NCBI GenBank assembly: GCA_022813625.1
Contig: JAKLMB010000006.1
Coordinates: forward strand, 1,116,001 to 1,180,000
Source: Aaosphaeria pasadenensis
Taxonomy: Eukaryota; Ascomycota; Dothideomycetes; Pleosporales
Direction: 5' to 3'
DNA: 64,000 nucleotides
Shown here: piece after piece, positions 55,292 through 64,000 of the stretch
How positions within the stretch are numbered: the first letter of the stretch is position 1
Layout of the letters: every line of letters starts with the position of its first letter
Notes under the pieces: generated by a model
What the model saw: only the letters and a program-made list of their open reading frames with translations
Databases searched by the model: none
Told to the model about the DNA's origin: nothing
Made by a program: the position numbers and the translations under genes

Positions 55292-57432
55292 TCAGTCCAC
55301 CTTGGCGTTTGCGAGTCTGCCCGTCGGGTTGGTGAGCACATTGGACAGTCGGAGGTTCTTTCGCTTGTATTTGCTGTGCTTTCGCAGACGTTTCCGTGCG
55401 ACCATGACCGGAACGGAGGATTTCGTGACAAGATAGTTGCTGAATGAGCCAAGCAAAACACTACAGACTGTCAGAAATCATGCATGAACGAAAAAGAGAA
55501 ACATGACATACCCCTTGAGCGCACTTCGACCTCTTGATCCTAGGATTACAAGCGTTGGCTCCAAGAAGTCAATCTGTCAATCAGTTGTCAGTAACAAGTT
55601 CCAATGTGTCGGGGCAACTTTGAATACTTACCACTTCTGTGATCATGTGCTTCGGGCTCTTGCAATGGAAAACTTCGACCACGACCCGAACCTGCAAACG
55701 AGTCTTCCTGAGCAATTTCACACAGCGATCGGAAACCTCAACAGCCGCCTGATAACGCTCCTTCTCTGCTTTGTTCATAGCGTTCACATCGGATTCTGAA
55801 GCTGACACACTATTCTGTAGCGGAGATGGCTTGTGTGCTTCCGAGATGCCCTTCGTGTTAGAGAGCGTCTTCATGAGTGAGTCGGTCTCCTGTTGGGCCG
55901 TAGCACCTCCACCGATAGCAACTCCAGTGCCGTCTGCGCCTCCTACACCAATCTCCTCATCCACAGCATACACTGCCAATAGTGTGTCGCCATCGCGTAG
56001 AACGGTACCGATGGTCCATTCTAGGGCATAAGCGGCTTCTTCACTGAGATCAGTCGCCACCAAATAAACACGCTGGCGTCGGAGGCCATTATCAGCATCA
56101 TCTTGGAATTGGCCGTACTTTCCACGGAGAATCTGGCGAACGCATCGATGAGCCTCCGGGCTGGAATGAATTGGAGAAATATTCATGGCCATTTGCTGAG
56201 CAGCCTTCACCTCTGACAAGTCGGCTTCCGTGTCAGAGCTCATTGGTGTTGAGAATCCAGATCCACCTTGGTCGAAGTTGGTGTTTGGATGTACACCAGA
56301 CTTCTTGTTAGCCATCTGCTTGCCATCGGGCCCTGTAACATTGATCGTTGGTTCGAGCAACGACTTGACCCTATAGGATGATTGCTGTTCTTTCCCTGTC
56401 GTATCATCAGTATCACATGATCATGTTCCAGAAAGATGGTTCAAACGCACGCTCTTCTTCCGCGGCAGCCAACAAGCTCTTCGTAATTCTCGGTTCTCCG
56501 CCATGTTTTTCCGAACCGTTATTCTGTCGTGTTCGCCGCCTTCCTCGTCGTTTCTGTGATCCCCAGCCTTCACCATCTGAACTGCCGTCAGATTCGTAGT
56601 CGTCGCTCGACTCGATTGCATCTTCATCGTCTCCAAAATCATCCGTGGCCAGGCGAACACCGCCGCCGGGAGCCAACGACTCTCCTCTTGTCGGATCCGA
56701 TCCTTTACGACTTGGTAAATTCGAAAGTGTGCCACCCGAGCGGAGCAATGCAGCGTCGGACAACCTGCGATATGCGCTCGACATGTCCACCACCTTTCCT
56801 GTATCGGTGACATACTTTCCGGGTGTGGGCATCAGGTTGAAGGAATTGGTATTCAGCTTTCTGCCTCCTGGCGACTGAGACCTGCCGGGCCCGGGAGAGC
56901 CTGATTTCTTTCCCAGTAATCCGCCAAAAGAGCTTTGTCGCTGCTCTCCTCGCGAGGACCCTCCGGTTTCAGATCCACCGTATACTGACGCCATGGCACG
57001 CTGCTTGTTCTTCTTACCACCTTGGGTGACTCGCTTCGGCATGGAATGGGCCTCGATGGTAGGAAGCATCTCGAACTGATAGGCGGAGACTGGGTTCACG
57101 GAGGACCCTGGGAGGCTGCGGGCGGAGGGTGGTGGAGAGGAGGGCATTGGGCCGCGGCTTGAGTTGCGTAGCCCGCTGGGGGGAGGAGACGAGGTATCTA
57201 GCATGCTGCGATAGCCTGAGGAGATTGAGGCGGCGCGTCCGCCCGGTGAGGAGGGAGGGTCATCGATATCGAGCATACTGCGCATGGGTGATACTGCGAC
57301 AGCGGGGCTCTGAGCGCGAGAACCGACACGAGGGCTACCGTCTCGCCGGGCTGGTCGTGGAGCCATGGACCTTCCTTCCAGTAGCTCCATCACCGCCCTT
57401 CTCTCCTCGTCGAGTGCAGACTCCAGAGACAT
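55292..57432 (-). CDS. Universal stress protein (UspA fold) with long disordered N-terminus
   Basis: Exons 57432-56417, 56370-55632, 55573-55512 and 55460-55292, for 661 residues. The N-terminal ~430 residues are Ser/Pro/Arg-rich with an acidic patch (DDFGDDEDAIESSDDYESDGSSDGEG). The Usp domain starts at RVYLVATDLSEEAAYALEWTIGTVLRDGDTLLAVYAVDEE and continues after a Gly/Ser-rich insertion to KLLRKTRLQVRVVVEVFHCKSPKHMITEVIDFLEPTLVILGSRGRSALKGVLLGSFSNYLVTKSSVPVMVAR, where GSRGRSALKGVLLGSFSNYL is the ATP-binding G-x2-G-x9-G-S/T loop. The C-terminus is basic (KRLRKHSKYKRK). Fungal family members of this shape act in stress response; the exact role is unknown. Intron 1 uses a weak GTGATA donor. 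Confidence 0.88.
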
Positions 57433-59099
57433 GGTGACGGCGTCTCTGTAGGCAGCTTCAAGCGGTGTTTCTTCCTATCTGGATATCCGTTTGACGTGGT
57501 TGGGGTTGGGAGTGGGGCCTTCGTAGACTAGGGCGAGGCTTCAGTAGCACGGCGCAAGACGTGTAGAGTAATGAGGGTGACCTGGAGGTGAAGCAGCACA
57601 CGATCGAGAGCTGGAGCTGAAGCGGTCGAACGGGTGACGAAGGAGGTGGGCAGGAAAGATTGTGTTGTGATGCCTGGGAGGAGTGTGGGGTTGTCGATCC
57701 GTGTGTATGGTACGATACCCGTAGAGCCGTGGTGTGTGCTCAGCTGTTACGAGTACAGTGAATGATGGACGCTGCTGTGGCCAGTTAGCGAAGACATTCA
57801 CGCGCGAAAGGAATTTCCCACCATACAGTCAGTACTCCGTAGATTCAATTGCTCTGGCAGTGCACAGCCGACGACCGACGGCAGGTGCCCGAGGACGGAG
57901 ATGGATCAATCAAAGTATGAGTATGTGTGTGAGGTCGGCGGGGTAGGTATTGCGAGGTTGGAAAGTCGCAAGAGCGAGGGCCAGTTGGTGGACAATGATG
58001 GGTTAACCGCTGTCGGTGAACAGGGGGTTCCCGAGGGTGGTGATAGAAGCAGACGACATAGAGAATGGGCAAAGAAATCGGGGTTGGGCAGTATTAGTGG
58101 GAGTGGTAATGGTAGTAGTGGAGGTAGTTTGGAGAGTAGTTTCTCAGAATCAGTAAGCGCGACGACAAGGACACGATGGGGGGGCTCGCAAGGCACATGC
58201 TCTGAAGGGCTAACCGGCTGTAGTAGGTTTTGGAGCCAGCAGGCAATGGTAAGTTATCTAGTGAGTGAGTGGGTGGATTGTGGTTGATGAGGGAGAGGGA
58301 GGGAGGGGGAGGGGGGAGCTGGGGGAGGAAACTTGGCAAAAGGGAGGAGCATGGTGATGAACATACGGATTTGCTTTTTTTTTTGTTTGTTACCGTATTG
58401 CCCTGGAATCTAATCTAGCATATTGCAAGTACCAAGTAAATGATATCAATTCTCTTCCCCTTCATAAGGGTGGGTAACACCAAAATGCATCACCGCCCTC
58501 TTCCTGTCCGTACGGAGTACAACGTGCACATCCAAAGCAAAAGCAATTGGGAAAAGGCCAAGCAAGGCGTTTCCTTGGCCATCATCACGAATCCGCAATT
58601 GGACCAATTAATCCGAATCCTCTCCTCGGGTGGCTGTGCTTCGCTTCATGTGATAATCGTGGCCGGCGTAGGCATGTGGAGGTGCTATGGTGCTACCAGC
58701 CAGCCTATATCTTCCGACTATGAAACCGCGCACGAGATCAATTCTCTTCCGGCCGGGATACCCAATAGGGAGTATATATAGCTGTATAAATTACGATAAG
58801 ACGGTATGCAAATGAAAAATTCATAGTTCATTTGAAATGCTGTTGTCTAATCCCTCATACAATATCTCATCTACGCACTCCTGTACTTGAGATGTATTCG
58901 GAATTGCACCTTGCAATTGAACACGCTGAGGCTCATGACTCTGACACATAATGACGCACACTATGTGCGAATTGAAATCGTACATTGCTTTTAACTATTG
59001 GAACAGTTCGAGAACTCAGCAATCGCTATTTGTATTTGTACATGAAATGATCCCACCAAGGTATCGTGTTTTTCCAACTTAGCTTCCCAGCCATGCGTC
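57433..59099. other. Intergenic between USP gene and mitochondrial uS7m
   Basis: 1.7 kb. A plus ORF at 57901-58287 (128 codons, Gly/Ser-rich) is not supported as a gene. TACTCCGTA/TACGGAGTA motifs lie at 57833-57841 and 58511-58519. A G-rich tract follows at 58291-58327. Confidence 0.45.
58291..58327 (+). other. G-quadruplex-capable tract
   Basis: Six or more G-runs of three to six bases in 37 bases (GGGAGAGGGAGGGAGGGGG and so on), separated by single A or AGA/AGCT loops. This meets the usual G4 pattern. Confidence 0.7.
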
Positions 59100-60239
59100 C
59101 TATCTTCTCTTAGGTAGAACAATATTGGCTCGGGCGGCCACACCCAACTTGTGTACGGCATTGCGCCTGTCCCACACAGAGCTTCGGCCTTCCACAACGC
59201 TGATCAGCTCCTGTGCAAATCGCTGAGCAAATCCAGTCTTGCCACTGCCCACATTCTTCCTCTTTACGGCAGAGTTGAGGATCCACTGTACGGCTGTCCG
59301 CCTGCGCTGCCTTAGACCGAGCGGGATGGGAATCTGCAAGGCGACACCACCTCCAGCTGCACCCTTCTGACTTCGAAGTCGCAGAAGGGGAGCCACCGAA
59401 TCAACTGCGAGGGTAAGGTAGAGAACGGGATTCAAAGGCAAGTGTGATGGCGGAGGAGCGCCAGGAACGAGAGGACGGTCAGGATTGATGGTGGGGATTG
59501 GGGAGGTACGCAGGTGTTGAAGAATGAGGGACATGTTCTTCGGGTGTTGTCAGTATATATTGATTAGGTTGACTTTACAGAGAATACATACTCGTTGAGC
59601 CTTGCTCTTCTGCCCGTGTTGCATGAGTAGGTTTGTCACTTGTTCGATGACAGGATCATATCTATGCTTAACATGGGAGCCCTTCGGAAGGGGCAGCGAT
59701 GGAACCTCGAACTTCGCTCCTGGTACTGCTGCAGGTGTCTTGGTAGGTAGATTGAAAATCCCGATATCCATGTTGCCGCTGTTTGTAACCGATGTCGTCG
59801 TTGTGGAGTAAGATCTGGATCCCTTCGGTGGAGAACTTGATTGTTTTGCCTTGATCGCATCCTGCATTACTTTGGGGAGATTGTCGACTACAGCTTTATC
59901 GCCCTTCACAACCTACTTCGGCGTCAGTCTTTTGCTCTGCTAGGTTCAAGATCCGGATTCGCAACCGCTCACCTCCTCAATAGGCGTTCCTTTCGACAGC
60001 TCTGGTCCTTGCTCGCCCGTGATCTTAGCTGTTTGTGCAGCCTCTTCACTAACATGACCAAGTGGTTGTGCCTCAATGCGTTTCGAACGGTCTGCGCCTG
60101 CTGAATCAGTCTTGTCGGCGTAGTTGCGGCATTGCCACGGAGCGATGCGGGCCGCAGGCTGAAGGCGCAATTGCACCTGTGCCTTTGGTCGGTATGCAAT
60201 TGGTCTCGAGAAAGACAGAGGGTTTAATCGGGGCGGCAT
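59100..60239 (-). CDS. RSM7: Mitochondrial small-subunit ribosomal protein uS7m
   Basis: Three exons: 60239-59973, 59912-59592 and 59537-59100, for 341 residues. The start MPPRLNPLSFSRPIAYRP at 60239 begins a mitochondrial presequence (Arg/Ala-rich, no acidic residues at first). Residues from ~175 (IGIFNLPTKT, HRYDPVIEQVTNLLMQHGQKSKAQRNMSLILQHLRTSP) match the uS7 rRNA-binding head domain. GGVALQIPIPLGLRQRRRTAVQWIL and SVWDRRNAVHKLGVAARANIV are the conserved 7S core and end. It organises the 3' domain of mitochondrial SSU rRNA. The N-terminal extension of ~150 residues is longer than the bacterial protein, as in other fungi. Confidence 0.92.
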
Positions 60240-61778
60240 GGCGGGCGTGGAGTGTGAAGAGGCCGTAGGGAATGACGATGATGAGATGTCGAACCCATTT
60301 CCATATGGAAAATTCGCGCTAGTCCTATAGCGCATTGCATCACGTGCTCATCTCTTTACCCTTCCACTTCTACTGGATCGATGATTAGGGTAAATGTTTG
60401 GGTGAATTCCGCTAGACCTAGAGAATTACGAGGACGTCATTGATTTCTTGAAATCTCAATGACGGAATCCCAGAAGGCTGGCGTTCATCCGGAGACATTT
60501 GGAGTAAAAAGATGGCTATCGATGGAGGGAGTGTCTGTTTGCGTACTGTGCACTTCGTATAATCAATTACCAATTACCAACTCTCCAGTCTTCACCCAGA
60601 GCAAAGTACATGAGCATTTGTTGGTAGAATGGAACAAAAGGGCTATTTTTGGAAAAGGTACGCAGAAATTTTGGTTAGCCTTCAAAGACCTCTTCCGAAT
60701 GTGGGGATGTCTCTCCCAAAGTGTCAGTTGGATCAAAACAATTAACTTCCCTGATTGACAGCTCATGGGCCTAGTTGTTGTGATCGGAGTAGGTAGTTGT
60801 GCATAGAGCATACGATTCTTGGGGTGACACTACCGATACCATCTGGGGGCGCAGAAACAGTTGTGACCTGTCACTGCGTGATGTCGACTCAAGTGACACC
60901 AGTGGGTCAACTGTTCACACAATCACTCTAAGATTGGAAAACAGTCGTGTTACGAAATTGGAAGAAACTTCTCTCTTCGCTTGGAATGAGTCACATAGTA
61001 ATAGTGTTGTGTTTGCATACGGAGTACTCCGCAAAGTCAGAATGATGCATTGAGCATGCACTTATGCAAAGAGTCCATTGTTTCGTTCAAAGCTGAGATA
61101 CAAACGCCGAGCATTATCTACAAACACCCCACCGCAAAGATCATCTCAGGCCCCAAACGTGACTTCGCGTGTTGCCGCCTTCCCCGCGCGCTAGACAATG
61201 GCGCGTCCAATTGGCCTGCCTTGCCTGCGTTGCCCCCGCCTCATGAGGCTCACCCAGCATCTCAACTCCACTCTCACGACTTCGTCCTGTTCTATATTCC
61301 ACCTTAACTACTCTATACATAACATCCTACGCCTTCCTTAACATATTGGATAAAGAAATCATATTCATCTTAATCACCGGACAAAACCATCATAGTTTCG
61401 CCAGAAGGTGTCTCGCAGACAAGCTTCTGCGAGGCTACCGGCCTGCGTACAATCAGTCTTGAAAGAATCCAGACGAGCAAAACACATTTCACAAACATTG
61501 TTAGCAATCAGCCACAGTCACACACTAACTAGTAGGTCATCTTGTTTCACTTTGCTTCTGTCTGTACTATGCATTCCCAAGTCTCCCGGTGTTCCTTCAT
61601 ATAAGAACCATGCCCATGCCAATCTCCATGCTCTTCACATTCTTCCTCTCGACAGCCTCTGCAACCAATCTTCTGTGTACTGACTTGCGAAAGTCAGTCT
61701 CGATCATATCTTTTCTAACTAAACAACCTTTTCGATACCCCATTCTTTGATTACCTTTTCATCATATCTTTAGTCAAC
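60240..61778. other. Divergent intergenic region, uS7m / Argonaute
   Basis: 1.5 kb holding both promoters. A TACGGAGTA motif lies at 61018-61026. The stretch before the Argonaute start is pyrimidine-rich. No gene is seen. Confidence 0.4.
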
Positions 61779-64000
61779 ATGGCTGATTCACGTGGTCGTG
61801 GTCGTGGACGTGGCGATGTTGGTCGTGGTCGGGGAGGTGGAGAACGAGGTGGGGGTGGCCGTGGCCGTGGGGGATTCGATGGTGCCTCAGACCGTGGACG
61901 TGGAGGCTTCCGCGGCAACGGTGAAAGAGGTGGTTACCAAGACCGCGGTCGTGGAGCGCCGCGTGGCAACAGCGGAAGAGGTGGCTACGACGACTGTGGG
62001 CGTGGAGGGCCTCGTGGTGGCCGTGGAGACCGTGGAGGTCGCGGAGGTTCACGCTTCGAGTCTGCTCGTGCCTTTGGGTAAGTCAGCTGCTACTTTGATG
62101 ATCATCGTCCACATTTCCCAGCATTGGTACTAACATATCGTAGGAATGGAAGCTTCCCGCAGCCCGACCCGAAGGTCAGCGAGGCCGAAGATGCTCTTGT
62201 CAGCGAGGCCGAAAATGCCCCTGTCAGCGATGTTTCTACTGCTCTTTCCAGAACAACTTTGGACGAAGAATTCCCCCGACGCCCTGGTTACGGATCGATC
62301 GGAACACCCATAGTTCTTTGGACAAACTATCTCGAGTTGAATGCCATCAACCCTCAGGCGGTCTTTTATCGATACAGCGTTGCAGTCCAAGGCAATGACG
62401 ATCCACCCAAGCCAAAGAAGAAGCGGCTCATCCAACTGCTTTTGAAAGAAGCACCATTTTCCAACGTCGCATCCACAAGTGACTGGGCGCAGGTCATCGT
62501 GACCACAGAAAAGGTCAAACTGGATGAAAAGCGAGCAAGCCACAAGATTGAATGGTACCCCAACGACGGAGAACCACTTCCCTCGCCCGAACAGGGTGAA
62601 CCCCAGGAGAGGACTAATGCCAGGAACAGAAGCACATACACGTTGCTAGTCGAACAACTCGGTACGGTTTCCCTTGAGGAGCTGGTAAAGGACATCAGTG
62701 CCTCGGGCGCCACATATCCTTTGAAAATGGAAGCAATTCAGGCCTTGAATCTTGTCATGGCCAATGGCCCGAGCCTGGATGACCAGATTGCTGTTGCTGG
62801 TCAGAACCGTTTCTACCCCTTTGGCAAACATCCCCAAGTGCAATCCCGTGACTTGACGTTTGGCCTCCAAGCTTTGCGTGGCTATTTCTCGAGTGTTCGT
62901 ACAAGCGTGGACCGCATTATTGTCAACATCAATGTCGCTACTGGGGCATTCTACAAACCCGGACCACTCCTCGATATGTTGAGAGAGCTTGGTCTGCCAG
63001 CTAAGCATGCTGGGGCCCACCAGAAAGCGGCAGGTTTTGTGCGAGGCTTGCGCATCGAAACGAACTACTTACCTGCCTCTGACAAGAAGGGGAAGCGGTC
63101 TCAGGGGAAGACGAAGAGGAAAGTCCACGCTATCATCGAACTCTCGTCGTTCGGCCAAAACGCATTGAACACCAAGTTCCCAAAAACCGCTGCGGATGGT
63201 ACGACTAGGGATGTTACTGTGGCCGATCATTTCGAGACGGAGTATGGGCTTCGCCTTCAACTACCTCAGGCGCCACTCGTGAATTACGGAACTCGTCAGA
63301 GCCCGAAATGGATCCCCGGAGAGCTTTGCTCTGTCCTTCCTGGGCAACTCGCGCGGCGTCTGTTGAGCGGCAAACAGACCAGCGAGATGATCAAATTCGC
63401 GGCCCGTCGTCCTGTCGACAATGCCGAGTCTATCGTTCGTGACGGACTTCAGGTCACCAAGATCATGCCGGTGGCACAAGGATTGAATACCAATCTGAAG
63501 CCATTTGGCATCAAGGTCGCTACAACCCTCCTTACGGTACATGGTCGTGTTCTGCAAGCTCCTGTGCTTCACTACAAGAGAAATACTTGCACCCCTCGCA
63601 ACGGATCTTGGAATCTCGACGTCCAAAAATTGGGCAATGAACCATTCAAACTTGCAAACGCCCTACCGACCTGGGGATGCCTTATCATTGTGGATCAGTA
63701 TGATACGGATACCCGAAGCGAGGATGGTCAATTTAACGATAAAGAAACATTGACAAAGTTTCAACGAACTCTCAACACTTACGGAATGAAGCCAAAGCCG
63801 TACGGTGGTCCAGTTTACATGGAGGTCACCAGAGCAGAATTGCAAGACAGGAAAGTCGATGCAGTACAACGGAGGATCACTACCAGCATCGGACAGTTCA
63901 AGTTACGCCCCCAGTTCCTTTTCATTGTGTTGCCCAGCGAGGACGCAGTGCTGTACGACTGCATCAAGTTTGTCTGCGACACCAAGCTTGGAATTCCTAG
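61779..64000 (+). CDS. Argonaute (RNA-silencing slicer family), 3' end cut by window edge
   Basis: Exon 1 is 61779-62077 and exon 2 starts at 62144 and runs open to the window end; about 718 codons are visible. Argonaute binds small RNAs and cleaves or represses complementary transcripts. The first ~95 residues are RG/RGG-rich (RGRGRGRGDVGRGRGGGERGG), typical of fungal QDE-2-like proteins and a site for arginine methylation. ArgoN follows around FPRRPGYGSIGTPIVLWTNYLELN, then the linker 1 block GLQALRGYFSSVRTSVDRIIVNINVATGAFYKPGPLLDML, the PAZ region (HAGAHQKAAGFVRGLRIETNYL...TVADHFETEYGLRLQLPQAPLVNYG), the linker 2 block PGELCSVLPGQLARRLLSGKQTSEMI and the start of the Mid domain (FLFIVLPSEDAVLYDCIKFVCD). 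The catalytic PIWI domain lies beyond the window, so slicer residues cannot be checked. Confidence 0.93.

Noticed and set aside
57901..58287. 128-codon plus-strand ORF upstream of the universal stress gene
   Set aside because: Gly/Ser-rich low-complexity translation of a repeat-like region; no conserved segment.
1..64000. CRISPR arrays, operons, riboswitches, insertion sequences
   Set aside because: Spliceosomal introns and gene content show a fungal nuclear genome; no regularly spaced repeats were seen.

Overview
The window is nuclear DNA of a filamentous ascomycete (Pezizomycotina). Genes carry short introns (about 46-145 bases) with GT...CTAAY/CTGAY...AG signals. The gene set is fungal: class III chitin synthase, HET-domain protein, TRI12-family transporter, Argonaute and an rvt-type reverse-transcriptase-related gene. 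Several proteins look leotiomycete-like, but I cannot place the species. I reconstructed most gene models by hand across introns, and reading frames were checked by exon length. I saw no rRNA, tRNA, CRISPR array or prokaryotic element.

Layout. 1-16 kb is a dense, mostly housekeeping block: histidine phosphatase (minus, cut by the window edge), 40S ribosomal protein S29/uS14 (minus), SAM methyltransferase, mitochondrial-type short-chain dehydrogenase, a 182-bp MITE, p24 cargo receptor (Erv25-like), a doubtful membrane ORF, RIB7 (minus) head-to-head with the NEDD8 E2 UBC12, ILV5, a cupin/membrane protein (minus), an IF-2B-family protein and a DUF218-like protein (minus). A gene-poor 3.3-kb stretch leads into the class III chitin synthase (19.7-22.7 kb). 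Then come a gamma-glutamyltranspeptidase-like protein (minus) and the mitochondrial release factor 1. 27.8-31.8 kb is an accessory, AT-rich island: a truncated SNF2-helicase-like relic lies between two sets of a degenerate ~19-bp motif in opposite orientations. After it come a nine-exon TRI12-family MFS transporter and the rvt-like gene at 35.4-38.5 kb. 39-51 kb holds Barentsz-like and PNUTS/Ppn1-like RNA-processing proteins (both minus) and SLY1. 52-60 kb holds a HET-domain protein, a universal stress protein with a long disordered N-terminus and mitochondrial uS7m (all minus). The window ends inside an Argonaute gene with an RGG-rich N-terminus.

How genes relate. Most neighbours are functionally unrelated, as is normal in fungi. 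Themes recur: mitochondrial translation (release factor 1, uS7m), mRNA processing (Barentsz, PNUTS-like), ER/Golgi traffic (p24, SLY1) and mitochondrial amino-acid synthesis (ILV5).

Most worth attention: (1) the rvt-family gene, whose motif A and motif C catalytic aspartates appear replaced (Asn489, Asp582-Gln583) and which carries a CxxC plus proline-rich insertion, so it looks like a catalytically dead, retained reverse-transcriptase relative; (2) a uS14/S29 gene that has lost three of four zinc-binding cysteines; (3) the repeat-bounded helicase relic; (4) a very well preserved Tc1/mariner-type MITE. All need database or expression checks that I could not run.
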